From positions 124,001 through 188,000 of the forward strand of contig JAHBTJ010000008.1 in NCBI GenBank assembly GCA_019638595.1: a DNA stretch of 64,000 nucleotides, written 5' to 3'. The notes under the pieces are model-generated. The model was given only the letters and a program-made list of their open reading frames with translations. It was not told where the DNA came from and ran no database searches. The stretch is from Chitinophagaceae bacterium. Lineage in GTDB: Bacteria > Bacteroidota > Bacteroidia > Chitinophagales > Chitinophagaceae. The position numbers were made by a program, and so were the translations under genes. Shown here one piece after another: positions 1-8,637 of the stretch; position 1 is the stretch's first letter, and every line of letters starts with the position of its first letter.

Positions 1-432
1 AAACTTAGTGCTGAGCGGCAGGCGAACAAAATCTTTGTCGATATAATAGCTTTTGCCACCCTGAGTAAATATTCTGGCCAGCGGTTCTCTTTCCCACACC
101 CTTACGCGTAATATCTCGTTATTGTCAAAAAACAGCTCTGCGTCTTTCACCCAAATATTACCCTCCAGTGTTTTTTCCATTTGCCGGAGGTCGAATGCAG
201 CCAGGGCTGTGCCTTTTATTTCAGGCATCATATGCGTAAGCATACCACGTATGTCATTTTTATCGGCAAAAAGGTTGTTTTTAACATCCATTATTTCAAT
301 ATCCAAACCTTTGCAGGTTTTATCATCACGCTTACGCATAGCCGCAATCAGGAAAATAATCAAGGCAATAGCAGCCCCTATCCACAAAGTGGCGGCGATA
401 AACCCTGTTATTTTTTTCCTGCTTACTCGCAT
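1..432 (-). CDS. ftsQ: Cell division protein FtsQ (partial, C-terminus beyond window)
   Basis: The first 144 codons are visible, from ATG at 432-430; the stop lies beyond position 1. The protein begins with a short basic stretch and one hydrophobic segment (about residues 9-28), followed by a POTRA-like extracytoplasmic region (LDIEIMDVKNNLFADKNDIR and WVKDAELFFDNNEILRVRV). This is the topology of FtsQ/DivIB, a bitopic divisome protein that links FtsL/FtsB to early division proteins. It directly follows murC, the usual dcw position. Similarity to FtsQ is weak at residue level in Bacteroidota, so the call rests on topology, the POTRA-like pattern and gene order. Confidence 0.85.
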   Translation of the reverse strand, partial: MRVSRKKITGFIAATLWIGAAIALIIFLIAAMRKRDDKTCKGLDIEIMDVKNNLFADKNDIRGMLTHMMPEIKGTALAAFDLRQMEKTLEGNIWVKDAELFFDNNEILRVRVWEREPLARIFTQGGKSYYIDKDFVRLPLSTKF

Positions 433-442
433 GAGCTATTTA

Positions 443-515
443 ATATTTGAGATTTGAGATTCGAGATTTGAGATTTAATTCCCCTGCTTCCACATTCTAC
501 ATTCTCCACATTTTC
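443..515. repeat. Degenerate short-word repeats between murC and ftsQ
   Basis: The spacer is built of near-copies of gagatttgagatt (443-480), followed by cacattctacattctccaca (490-510). No gene or terminator is visible. The same kind of low-complexity wording fills several other same-strand spacers in the window. Confidence 0.6.
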
Positions 516-1902
516 AAATTTTCGAATTAACAATCATTTTCCTCACCGGTTCTACCAGTTTATCTATATCGCCGGCGCCGGCTGTTATCAATAAACCATT
601 CTCCTCCTGCAGAAAAACGCTCCCGATCCAGCCCAGCATATCTTCCCTGCTTACTACTTTCTTCTGCGCTTTTTTCATTTTGGATGATATGCTTTCGCTT
701 GTTACACCGGGTATCGGTAATTCCCTTGCCGGGTAAATGGGCAACAAAAACACTTCATCCGCCAGGTCCAGGCTTTCCGCAAACTCCCGGGCGAAATCAT
801 TGGTCCGGCTGAACAAATGCGGCTGGAATATCACCGTACATTTCCTGCCCGGGAACAAATCCCTGGCCCCCGTTATCAAAGCCTCCAGCTCGGCAGGATG
901 GTGCGCATAATCATCTATGTATACCACCCTTTTCCTTTCAGTTACAGGAACAATGTATTCAAACCTCCGTTTCACTCCTTTAAAGTCAGCCACGGCCGCT
1001 TTTATCTTTTCATCTTCTATCTGCAGGTAACGGGCAACCGCAATGGCCGCTACCGAGTTTTCAACATTGTGTAAACCACCCATATTCAATACCACATCAT
1101 CCAGCTTCCAGCTACCCCAGCTTACATTGTACACATAGCCTCCTTCCCTGTTGCGGATATTATCTGCATATACATCCGCATCCTTACCGGTACGGCTATA
1201 CGTAAAATGTTTTCCTGTTTTTAATTCCTTTGTTTTTTCCAATCCCCGCTTGCTGAACAATGCGCCGCCGTTTTTTACATTTCCCGAAAACTCAATAAAA
1301 GCTTCCTCCATCGCTTCGGCTGTTCCGTATATATCCAAATGGTCGGCATCCATAGCGCTGATCACCGCTATATCGGGGCTCAGCTTCAAAAAGCTCCTGT
1401 CATATTCATCAGCCTCCACCACGCAAACATTTCTTTCATTACTCCAGAAATTACTGTTATAGTTAGCTGCTATTCCCCCCAAAAAAGCGTTGCAGCCATA
1501 GCCGGTATGCCTCAGTATATGCGCCACCATGGTGGTGATAGTGGTTTTTCCATGTGTTCCCGCCACGCATATATTAAAAGAACTTCGTGTAATCGCGCCC
1601 AGCACATCACTCCGTTTCAAAATTTCAAAACCATTCTCCCTGTAATATGCCAGCTCTGTATGCTCTTTTGGTACCGCGGGCGTATATACCACTATATCCG
1701 GGTGTTTGGGCGCCAGCGCTATATTGTCTTCATAGTGTATAGCTATCCCTTCCGCTGCCAATTGCTGTGTGAGCCCGGTTTCCGTTTTATCGTAGCCGCT
1801 TACTTTTTTCCCCAGCGAATTAAAATACCTGGCCAACGCGCTCATACCTATTCCGCCAATGCCTATAAAATATACTTCCTGTATGTCGTTCAGTTCCTTC
1901 AT
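514..1902 (-). CDS. murC: UDP-N-acetylmuramate--L-alanine ligase MurC
   Basis: MurC adds L-alanine to UDP-MurNAc with ATP, the first amino-acid step of the cytoplasmic peptidoglycan precursor pathway. The 462-residue length is normal for the family. The N-terminal nucleotide-binding motif FIGIGGIGMSA is at about residues 12-22. The Mur-ligase P-loop AGTHGKTT is at 114-121, followed by the central-domain motif VVEADEYDRSF and a C-terminal domain containing IDDYAHHPAE. It starts 8 bases after the murG stop, inside the minus-strand dcw operon. The call is secure. Confidence 0.97.
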   Translation of the reverse strand: MKELNDIQEVYFIGIGGIGMSALARYFNSLGKKVSGYDKTETGLTQQLAAEGIAIHYEDNIALAPKHPDIVVYTPAVPKEHTELAYYRENGFEILKRSDVLGAITRSSFNICVAGTHGKTTITTMVAHILRHTGYGCNAFLGGIAANYNSNFWSNERNVCVVEADEYDRSFLKLSPDIAVISAMDADHLDIYGTAEAMEEAFIEFSGNVKNGGALFSKRGLEKTKELKTGKHFTYSRTGKDADVYADNIRNREGGYVYNVSWGSWKLDDVVLNMGGLHNVENSVAAIAVARYLQIEDEKIKAAVADFKGVKRRFEYIVPVTERKRVVYIDDYAHHPAELEALITGARDLFPGRKCTVIFQPHLFSRTNDFAREFAESLDLADEVFLLPIYPARELPIPGVTSESISSKMKKAQKKVVSREDMLGWIGSVFLQEENGLLITAGAGDIDKLVEPVRKMIVNSKI

Positions 1903-1909
1903 TGTGCTA

Positions 1910-3016
1910 TTACCTGCTTTCTACAACTTTTAATACTTCACGCGCCACTACTTCATCAGCATCTGTTACGGCCAGCTTACTGATATTATTTTTCAACCAC
2001 TCTCTTTCGTTTTCATTCAATGCCAGCCCAATGGCTGCTTTTACCAGCTCATTTTTTGCTTCACTATCCGTGATCATCAGCGCCGCGTTTTTTTCTGTCA
2101 GCTTTTTGGCATTTACGGTTTGATGATCTTCTGCCGCAAAAGGATAAGGCACAAAAACCACCGCTTGCTTCACTACGCATAATTCAGCTACAGACATAGC
2201 CCCCGCCCTTGAAATAACCACATCAGCCGCGGCAAAAGCATATTCCATTTTCGTGATAAAATCATTTGTCCATATTCCCTGTTTCCCTTCCGCAATTTTT
2301 TTTGCCTGTGCTGCAAATGGCTTGCCTGTTTGCCAGATCAGTTGCACATTATTTTTTTCAAAAGCATCTATTCCTGCAGCTATCGCTTCATTGATTGATT
2401 TAGCGCCAAGACTTCCACCTGTAACCAGTATTGTTTTCTTATCTGCGCTTAATCCAAAAAAACTTAACCCTTCTGCTTTGCTTACTTTATTTTCAATAAT
2501 GGTTTTGCGAACAGGATTACCGGTAACTACAATTTTTTCTGCAGGAAAAAACTGCTCCATACCATCACCGCCTGTAAACACCCGGATCGCTCTTTTACTC
2601 AACTGAATATTGGCCTTACCGCCAAAAGAATTCGCTTCGTGAATAAATGTTGGTATGCCCTTTTGCTGCGCATACCGCAAAGCAGGAAAGCTGGAATAGC
2701 CTCCCACACCTATTACCGCGTCTGGTTTAAAATCATTAATAATCCGTCGCACCTGCAAAAAGCTTTTAATGATCTTAAATGGCAAACTGATATTTTTTAT
2801 CAAAGAGCTCCTGTTAAACCCCGCAATATCCAATCCCACAATTTTATAACCGGCCTGCGGTACTTTTTCCATTTCCATTTTCCCCTTAGCTCCCACAAAC
2901 AGAATTTCAATCCCCGCGTCCAGCCTTTTTAAAGCATTGGCGATCGCGATAGCCGGGAAGATATGCCCGCCGGTTCCACCACCTGCTATTATGATCTTTT
3001 TTGCCATTTTATCCAT
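1910..3016 (-). CDS. murG: UDP-GlcNAc:undecaprenyl-PP-MurNAc-pentapeptide GlcNAc transferase MurG
   Basis: MurG is the peripheral inner-membrane GT28 enzyme that converts lipid I to lipid II. The N-terminal glycine-rich loop IIIAGGGTGGHIFPA is clear. The C-terminal UDP-GlcNAc-binding part includes VTGGSLGAKSINE and ISRAGAMSVAELC. The frame extends upstream to 3073, but that extension lies within ftsW. The Met at 3016 (MDKMAKK) or at 3007 (MAKK) puts the family glycine loop near the N-terminus. The 3016 start overlaps the ftsW stop by 8 bases, and the 3007 start leaves a one-base gap. I use 3016; the choice is uncertain by three codons. Confidence 0.96.
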   Translation of the reverse strand: MDKMAKKIIIAGGGTGGHIFPAIAIANALKRLDAGIEILFVGAKGKMEMEKVPQAGYKIVGLDIAGFNRSSLIKNISLPFKIIKSFLQVRRIINDFKPDAVIGVGGYSSFPALRYAQQKGIPTFIHEANSFGGKANIQLSKRAIRVFTGGDGMEQFFPAEKIVVTGNPVRKTIIENKVSKAEGLSFFGLSADKKTILVTGGSLGAKSINEAIAAGIDAFEKNNVQLIWQTGKPFAAQAKKIAEGKQGIWTNDFITKMEYAFAAADVVISRAGAMSVAELCVVKQAVVFVPYPFAAEDHQTVNAKKLTEKNAALMITDSEAKNELVKAAIGLALNENEREWLKNNISKLAVTDADEVVAREVLKVVESR

Positions 3017-4211
3017 TGGTTCTAACCGGTTCCGCAACTTTTCCTTCCATCTTTTCCGCGTTTCTTGCCACACTTAATAAAATACCTATTGCCAGGCAGG
3101 TAAATAAAAAGCTGCTTCCCCCCATACTTACCAATGGCAGCGGCACACCGGTAACAGGAAACAGGTTTACATTTACTGCCATATTCACCAGTGCCTGTAT
3201 CACCAGTGTAAAGCTCAACGCCAGTGCCAGGAATGCTCCAAATGCAAAGGGACATTTTTTGAATATCCTTATGCTCCGGAAAAGAAAAAGCAGGTATATA
3301 AATACAATTACAATTCCTCCAATCAACCCGTATTCTTCAATAATGATAGAATAAATGGAATCGCTGTAAGGATGCGGCACAAAATTGCGTTGCTCGCTGT
3401 TGCCCGGTCCCAGTCCGAACCATCCGCCTTTGGCAATCGCTATTTTCATTTGCTGAACCTGGTATGCAGATTCGAGCTTATCGGCATAGGCAAAATCCTG
3501 GATGCGTTTAATCCAGGTAGGTATACGTCCTATCTGCAAAACAGCAGGCAGCTCTTTGCTTTGACTTTCTTCCTTATTATAATAACTTGTTGCAATGGTT
3601 ATCAACATGAACAGCGGGATTAACGCTATGCCGATAACCAGCGCGATATGCTTAACGCTCACCCTGCCAATAAACATCAGCATTAAGCTTGTTGCCCCAA
3701 TCAGTAACGCGGTAGAAAGATTTGCCGGCGCAATAAGGGCGCAGGTAATACCCACCGGGATGATCAACGGTAAAAATCCTTTTTTAAAATCTTTGATGTC
3801 GTTTTGTGAGCGGCTCAACTGCCTCGACAAATACATGAACAAGGCCAGCTTCGCAAGGTCGGACGTTTGAAAAGTAAGATTAATGATCGGCAGCTTGATC
3901 CACCTTGTACCTTCATTGATCTCCGCTCCAAAAAAAAATGTATATATTAATAAGGGTATAGAAATCAAAAAAAGGATCAATGCCACACGCGAATACAATG
4001 AGTAATTGATCCGGTGCGCAAAATAAATGATGATAAGCCCTACTGCTGTAAACGTGAACTGCTTGAACAGGTACGATTCCGCTGTTTTCGACAACCTGTA
4101 CGCAAGCGTACCCGTGCTGCTGTATACCACCAGCATGCTCACCAGCGTAAGCAGTACCACTGCCGCCCATATTACTTTGTCGCCCCGCGTTTTATTTAAT
4201 AATGTTTGCAT
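3009..4211 (-). CDS. ftsW: SEDS-family peptidoglycan polymerase FtsW
   Basis: This is a 400-residue polytopic membrane protein with about ten hydrophobic segments. SEDS signatures are GTRWIKLPIINLTFQTSDLAK, whose tail is the conserved polar region after the fourth helix, and GLGPGNSEQRNFVPHPYSDS, followed by IIIEEYGLIGG. FtsW polymerises lipid II at the septum together with the class B PBP, encoded here by ftsI in the same operon. The gene lies between murD and murG as in most dcw clusters. RodA is the alternative SEDS paralog, but the context favours FtsW. Confidence 0.95.
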   Translation of the reverse strand: MQTLLNKTRGDKVIWAAVVLLTLVSMLVVYSSTGTLAYRLSKTAESYLFKQFTFTAVGLIIIYFAHRINYSLYSRVALILFLISIPLLIYTFFFGAEINEGTRWIKLPIINLTFQTSDLAKLALFMYLSRQLSRSQNDIKDFKKGFLPLIIPVGITCALIAPANLSTALLIGATSLMLMFIGRVSVKHIALVIGIALIPLFMLITIATSYYNKEESQSKELPAVLQIGRIPTWIKRIQDFAYADKLESAYQVQQMKIAIAKGGWFGLGPGNSEQRNFVPHPYSDSIYSIIIEEYGLIGGIVIVFIYLLFLFRSIRIFKKCPFAFGAFLALALSFTLVIQALVNMAVNVNLFPVTGVPLPLVSMGGSSFLFTCLAIGILLSVARNAEKMEGKVAEPVRTNG

Positions 4212-4216
4212 TTTTT

Positions 4217-4363
4217 TGCTTTGAGCTGTGAGCTGTCGGCTATGAGCTTTGAGCTATCAGTGTACCTTATATTCTTACAATCTTACCACTATACCTTATC
4301 CCTTCCATCCCCCACACCTCCTCTTACAACTTGTAACCTGAAACTTGTAACCTGCAACCTACA
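4217..4363. repeat. Short-word repeats between murD and ftsW
   Basis: There are two repeat families. Degenerate copies of gagctgtgagctgtcggcta fill 4222-4260, and near-copies of acttgtaacctgaa fill about 4325-4360. The second block runs up to the murD stop codon at 4359-4361. No promoter or hairpin terminator stands out, which suits an operon-internal spacer. Confidence 0.6.
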
Positions 4364-5699
4364 GTTCCCTCACCGCCTCTTTGAACTGTCTTCCCCTGTC
4401 TTCATAATTTTTAAAAAGATCGAAGCTTGAACAGGCAGGGCTTAATAACACTACATCTCCTTTATTTGCCAGGTGAAAAGCCGCCTGCACAGCTTCTTTC
4501 GCGCTGCCGGTATTCACCATTACTTCTACATGTTTGCCAAATGCTTCATGAATTTTACGGTTATCCACTCCCATACAAACAATTGCTTTTACTTTTTCTT
4601 TTACAAGGTCCAGCATGGTAGAATAATCGTTGCCTTTATCAACACCTCCCAAAATGAGGATTGTGGGCTTTGTCATGCTTTCCAGCGCATACCAGGTGCT
4701 GTTTACATTGGTGGCTTTACTGTCGTTAATAAAATCAACTCCTTTTACGGTAAGTACTTTTTCCATCCTGTGCTCCAGGCTTTCAAAATTTTCAACCGCC
4801 TCCCTGATCTTTTCCTTACGTATTCCTACCGAGGTGCCCGCCAATCCTGCTGCCATGGTATTATACTGGTTGTGCCTGCCCTTTATGGCAAAGTCAAATA
4901 CGCTCATAGACGTTTTTTCTGAATCAATTTCTATTGTCATCATATTATCTCTTATATAAGCTCCTTTTGGTAGTTCGTACTGCATAGTAAAAGGCAATGA
5001 GTTAGGAAGTAATGTTATTTTTTCCAGGTACTGCTTTATTACGGGATCGTCTTCACAATAAATGAATACGTCATCCCGAGTTTGGTTTTTAATGATATTG
5101 AATTTGGATTGGATATAATTTTCAAACCTGTAATCGTACCTGTCCAGGTGATCTTCCGTAATGTTCAGCAGTATTGCTATATCCGGCCTGAATGTTTCTA
5201 TATCATCCAACTGGAAGCTGCTGATCTCCGCCACATACAATGGCTTAGGTTCCAACGCTACCTGCCGGGCAAACGAAAAACCGATATTACCTACCATCAC
5301 GCAATCCACTCCTCCTGTTTTACAAATAAACCATGTAAGAGAAGTAGTGGTGCTTTTTCCATTGCTTCCTGTTATCGCTATTACTTTACTATTACCTTTA
5401 TGCCTGTATGCCAGCTCTATTTCACTGATCACCTTTATTCCTTTAGCCCTTATCTTTTTAATGAGCTCATTTTTTTCAGGAATACCGGGGCTTTTTACTA
5501 CTTCATCCGCATCCAGTATTTTTTCTTCCGAATGTTTTCCTTCTTCAAACGCAATATCAAACCGCAGCAAATCGTTTTTATAGCGATCCGCTATATTACC
5601 GGCATCAGACACGAACACATCATACCCCTCCTTACGGGCAAGGATAGCCGCTCCAACGCCGCTTTCGGCCGCACCCAATATCACCAGTCTTTTTGCCAT
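4359..5699 (-). CDS. murD: UDP-N-acetylmuramoylalanine--D-glutamate ligase MurD
   Basis: MurD adds D-glutamate to UDP-MurNAc-L-Ala. The N-terminal dinucleotide-like motif is RLVILGAAESGVGAA. The P-loop ITGSNGKSTTTSL is near residue 110, and LNITEDHLDRY and DFINDSKATNVNST are conserved substrate and ATP regions. The reading frame extends to 5810, but those 37 codons overlap mraY and have no family similarity. The ATG at 5699-5697 (MAKRLVILG) places the first beta strand at the N-terminus and gives 446 residues, the normal length. Confidence 0.96.
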   Translation of the reverse strand: MAKRLVILGAAESGVGAAILARKEGYDVFVSDAGNIADRYKNDLLRFDIAFEEGKHSEEKILDADEVVKSPGIPEKNELIKKIRAKGIKVISEIELAYRHKGNSKVIAITGSNGKSTTTSLTWFICKTGGVDCVMVGNIGFSFARQVALEPKPLYVAEISSFQLDDIETFRPDIAILLNITEDHLDRYDYRFENYIQSKFNIIKNQTRDDVFIYCEDDPVIKQYLEKITLLPNSLPFTMQYELPKGAYIRDNMMTIEIDSEKTSMSVFDFAIKGRHNQYNTMAAGLAGTSVGIRKEKIREAVENFESLEHRMEKVLTVKGVDFINDSKATNVNSTWYALESMTKPTILILGGVDKGNDYSTMLDLVKEKVKAIVCMGVDNRKIHEAFGKHVEVMVNTGSAKEAVQAAFHLANKGDVVLLSPACSSFDLFKNYEDRGRQFKEAVREL

Positions 5700-5752
5700 G
5701 CTCCTTTTTATTAAAAAAGGTTTTTCAACCAACATTTTATCAATCACATGCC

Positions 5753-7069
5753 TTATCTCATTTTCAGGGTTGCAATAGCAAACAGCACGCACAAAATCGT
5801 CACTATCCAAAACCGTACTGCTATTTTGCTTTCGTGATACCCCAGCTTCTGGTAATGGTGATGGAGCGGACTCATCAAGAAGATCCTTCGTCCCTCACCA
5901 TACTTTCGTTTGGTATATTTAAAGTAGCTTACCTGCAGTATCACGCTGAGGTTCTCTATCAAAAACACACCACAGAATATGGGGATCAATAATTCTTTTC
6001 TTACAATGATCGCCAGCGAGGCTATGATACCACCCAATGCAAGGCTCCCGGTATCGCCCATAAAAACCTGGGCCGGGTAGGCATTGTACCATAAGAACCC
6101 AATACAGCCTCCTACAAACGCCCCTACAAAAACCGATAGCTCTCCCAGGTTAGGTATATACATTATATTAAGATACTCGGCAAAGCGCGTACTCCCGCTT
6201 ACATACACAAATACACCCAGGCACGCGCCTATTAACGCGCTTACTCCCGCCGCAAGCCCGTCTAACCCGTCGGTAAGGTTTGCACCGTTAGAAACGGCTG
6301 TGATGATCAGCGTTACCGCAATGATATAGATCACCCAACTGAACTTTTCCGCGCCTTCCCCTATCCAGCTAACCAGCCGGGTGTAATTGAACTCGTGGCT
6401 TTTTACAAACGGAATGGTAGTAATAGGCGTTTTTACAATGGCATAACGGTGCTCCTTACCCTCCATCGTAACAATGGTATCGCCAATTTTCTTTTCGCCA
6501 CGCTTTAAAAAGCTATCCGCCTGCGCAGCCTGGGGCTCATAATATTCACGCCATACCACTACTTTATCATTAAAATACAAGGTGGCGCCTATTATAATAC
6601 CCAGCCCAACCTGTCCAACTATCTTTGATATGCCTGCCAAACCATCACTGTCTTTCTTCTTGTATTTTTCACCTTTGGCCTGCGCGGCTTTCCTTGCCTT
6701 TAGCTTCAGGTAATCATCCATAAACCCAATAAAGCCCAGCCACACCGTACACAGCAGCATCAGGCGGATATACACTTTGTCGAGGTCGGCAAAAAGTAAA
6801 GTGGGAATTAAAATAGCCAACAGTATAATAATGCCTCCCATTGTAGGCGTACCCTTTTTTTGTTGCTCGCCGGCAAGCCCCAGATCGCGTACGCTTTCGC
6901 CGATCTGCTTTTTCTTCAGCAGGTTGATCAGCCTTTTTCCATACACGGTTGAAATAATCAGCGAAAGCAATACGGCCAATAGCACCCTGAAGGTGATGAA
7001 CTGGAATAACCCGCTGCCGGGAAATTTTATTCCTTCAGATTTTAGCCACTCAAAAAAATAGTACAGCAT
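5753..7069 (-). CDS. mraY: Phospho-N-acetylmuramoyl-pentapeptide transferase MraY
   Basis: MraY transfers phospho-MurNAc-pentapeptide to undecaprenyl phosphate, making lipid I at the inner membrane. Motifs are [12 protein letters not shown] near residues 72-83, [46 protein letters not shown] and [14 protein letters not shown]. The protein has 438 residues against about 360 in E. coli. The extra length is a hydrophilic insertion between the DDYLK region and the NLTDGLDG helix (roughly residues 165-235), a form I associate with Bacteroidota MraY. All catalytic aspartates and the HHH motif are present. Confidence 0.97.
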   Translation of the reverse strand: MLYYFFEWLKSEGIKFPGSGLFQFITFRVLLAVLLSLIISTVYGKRLINLLKKKQIGESVRDLGLAGEQQKKGTPTMGGIIILLAILIPTLLFADLDKVYIRLMLLCTVWLGFIGFMDDYLKLKARKAAQAKGEKYKKKDSDGLAGISKIVGQVGLGIIIGATLYFNDKVVVWREYYEPQAAQADSFLKRGEKKIGDTIVTMEGKEHRYAIVKTPITTIPFVKSHEFNYTRLVSWIGEGAEKFSWVIYIIAVTLIITAVSNGANLTDGLDGLAAGVSALIGACLGVFVYVSGSTRFAEYLNIMYIPNLGELSVFVGAFVGGCIGFLWYNAYPAQVFMGDTGSLALGGIIASLAIIVRKELLIPIFCGVFLIENLSVILQVSYFKYTKRKYGEGRRIFLMSPLHHHYQKLGYHESKIAVRFWIVTILCVLFAIATLKMR

Positions 7070-7097
7070 CCGCTTTTTTATTTATAATCAAAAACAA

Positions 7098-8564
7098 TTA
7101 TTTGCCCAGTAATTCGAACATATCCTTCAATACCTGCTTATCATCAAAAGGATATTTTACTCCTTTGATCTCCTGGTATTTTTCATGCCCTTTACCCGCT
7201 ATCAACAGGATGTCTTCTTTATTCGCAAGGCTCACCGCTGTTTTTATCGCTTCTTTACGATCTGTGATCAATATGTATTTCCGGCGCATAGAAGGCTGTA
7301 ATCCTGCTTCCATATCGCTCAAAATAGCTTCCGGCGATTCGCTGCGTGGATTATCGGATGTAAAAACAACCTTATCGCTGTGCTCACACGCAACTTCCGC
7401 CATTATGGGCCGCTTGGTTTTATCGCGGTCGCCGCCACAGCCCACTACCGTTATGATCCGCTCATTACCCTGCCTCAGCTTTTTTACCGTGGACAATACA
7501 TTCAGCAACGCGTCCGGCGTATGCGCGTAATCTACAATCCCGATTATCTTTTCATGCAGCGAAACCGTGTAATCAAACCTGCCTTCCGCACCGGTAAGAT
7601 CACTCAATACCTGCAACACTTTCTGCTTATCTTCTCCCAGGCACACAGCCGCGCCATACACCGCCAGTAAATTGTAGGCGTTAAACTCACCGATCAGCCT
7701 GAAATGTACTTCCAGGTCGTTGATGTTCATCTGCAAACCGGTAAGGCCGTTCTCCAGAATTTTCCCTTTGAACTCAGCCAACGTTTTTAAGCTATATAAA
7801 TGCCTGGACGCGTTTGTATTTTGCAGCATCACAATCCCTCTTTTATCATCCGCATTGCTAATAGCAAAAGCTTCGGAAGGAAGAGCATCAAAAAATGATT
7901 TTTTAACCCGTATATATTCGTCGAAGGTTTTGTGATAGTCAAGATGATCGTGTGTAATGTTACTGAATACCGCTCCCGTAAAATATAAACCGGTGATCCT
8001 GTACTGGTGAATGGCATGACTGCTGCATTCCATGAACACATGACTGCATCCCCTGTCCAGCATATCCTTCATCAACGCATTGATGCTGATAGCATCAGGT
8101 GTTGTATGGGTAGCAGGTAAAATTTCATCTCCCACCTGGTTTTGTACGGTGGAGAATAAGCCGCATTTGTAACCCAGCCCGGAAAACAAACGGAACAACA
8201 ATGTGGCGATCGTTGTTTTGCCATTGGTGCCGGTTACTCCTACCACTTTCATTTTACGCGAAGGGGAGCCGTAAAAATTATCGGCCATAAATCCCGCCGC
8301 CGCCGCACTGTTCTCTACCTGCACATAGGTTATGTTGATATTTTTTATTCCAGGCAACACTTCCGCTATAATGCAAACAGCACCTTTTTCAATGGCAGAC
8401 TGTATGTACCCGTGCCCATCCTGGCTATTTCCCTTTACGGCAATAAAGCAGGTTCCCGCAGATACCTTTCGTGAGTCGGTCTGCAGGTCCTTAATATCAA
8501 GCCCGAGGTTTCCAACCACCGACCTGATATTCACCCTGTACAATATGTCCTGTAATATTGCCAT
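7098..8564 (-). CDS. murE: UDP-MurNAc-tripeptide synthetase MurE (meso-DAP type)
   Basis: MurE adds the third stem-peptide residue. The Mur-ligase P-loop VTGTNGKTTI is at residues 110-119, and NITHDHLDYH and VDYAHTPDAL follow. The motif DNPRSE near residue 400 is the DNPR signature of enzymes that add meso-diaminopimelate rather than lysine, so the peptidoglycan is predicted to be of A1-gamma type. The length of 488 residues is usual. In many bacteria murF follows murE; here mraY does, so MurF must be encoded elsewhere. Confidence 0.96.
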   Translation of the reverse strand: MAILQDILYRVNIRSVVGNLGLDIKDLQTDSRKVSAGTCFIAVKGNSQDGHGYIQSAIEKGAVCIIAEVLPGIKNINITYVQVENSAAAAGFMADNFYGSPSRKMKVVGVTGTNGKTTIATLLFRLFSGLGYKCGLFSTVQNQVGDEILPATHTTPDAISINALMKDMLDRGCSHVFMECSSHAIHQYRITGLYFTGAVFSNITHDHLDYHKTFDEYIRVKKSFFDALPSEAFAISNADDKRGIVMLQNTNASRHLYSLKTLAEFKGKILENGLTGLQMNINDLEVHFRLIGEFNAYNLLAVYGAAVCLGEDKQKVLQVLSDLTGAEGRFDYTVSLHEKIIGIVDYAHTPDALLNVLSTVKKLRQGNERIITVVGCGGDRDKTKRPIMAEVACEHSDKVVFTSDNPRSESPEAILSDMEAGLQPSMRRKYILITDRKEAIKTAVSLANKEDILLIAGKGHEKYQEIKGVKYPFDDKQVLKDMFELLGK

Positions 8565-8571
8565 TTGTTTC

Positions 8572-8637
8572 TTAGCTATCGGCTGTCAGCCAGGAGCTAT
8601 CAGCCTTTTGTAACTTGTAACCTGTAATCCTAATTCA
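8572..8637. repeat. Short-word repeats between ftsI and murE
   Basis: The 65-base spacer consists of degenerate copies of gctatcggctgtcagccagg and acttgtaacctgtaa. These are the same two word families seen between murD and ftsW. No other signal is visible. Confidence 0.55.

Noticed and set aside
4359-4470. tRNA or small RNA genes in the dcw and cys spacers
   Set aside because: I looked for cloverleaf arms and a CCA end in the larger spacers, including around the murD 3' end, and found none. The spacers are word repeats.
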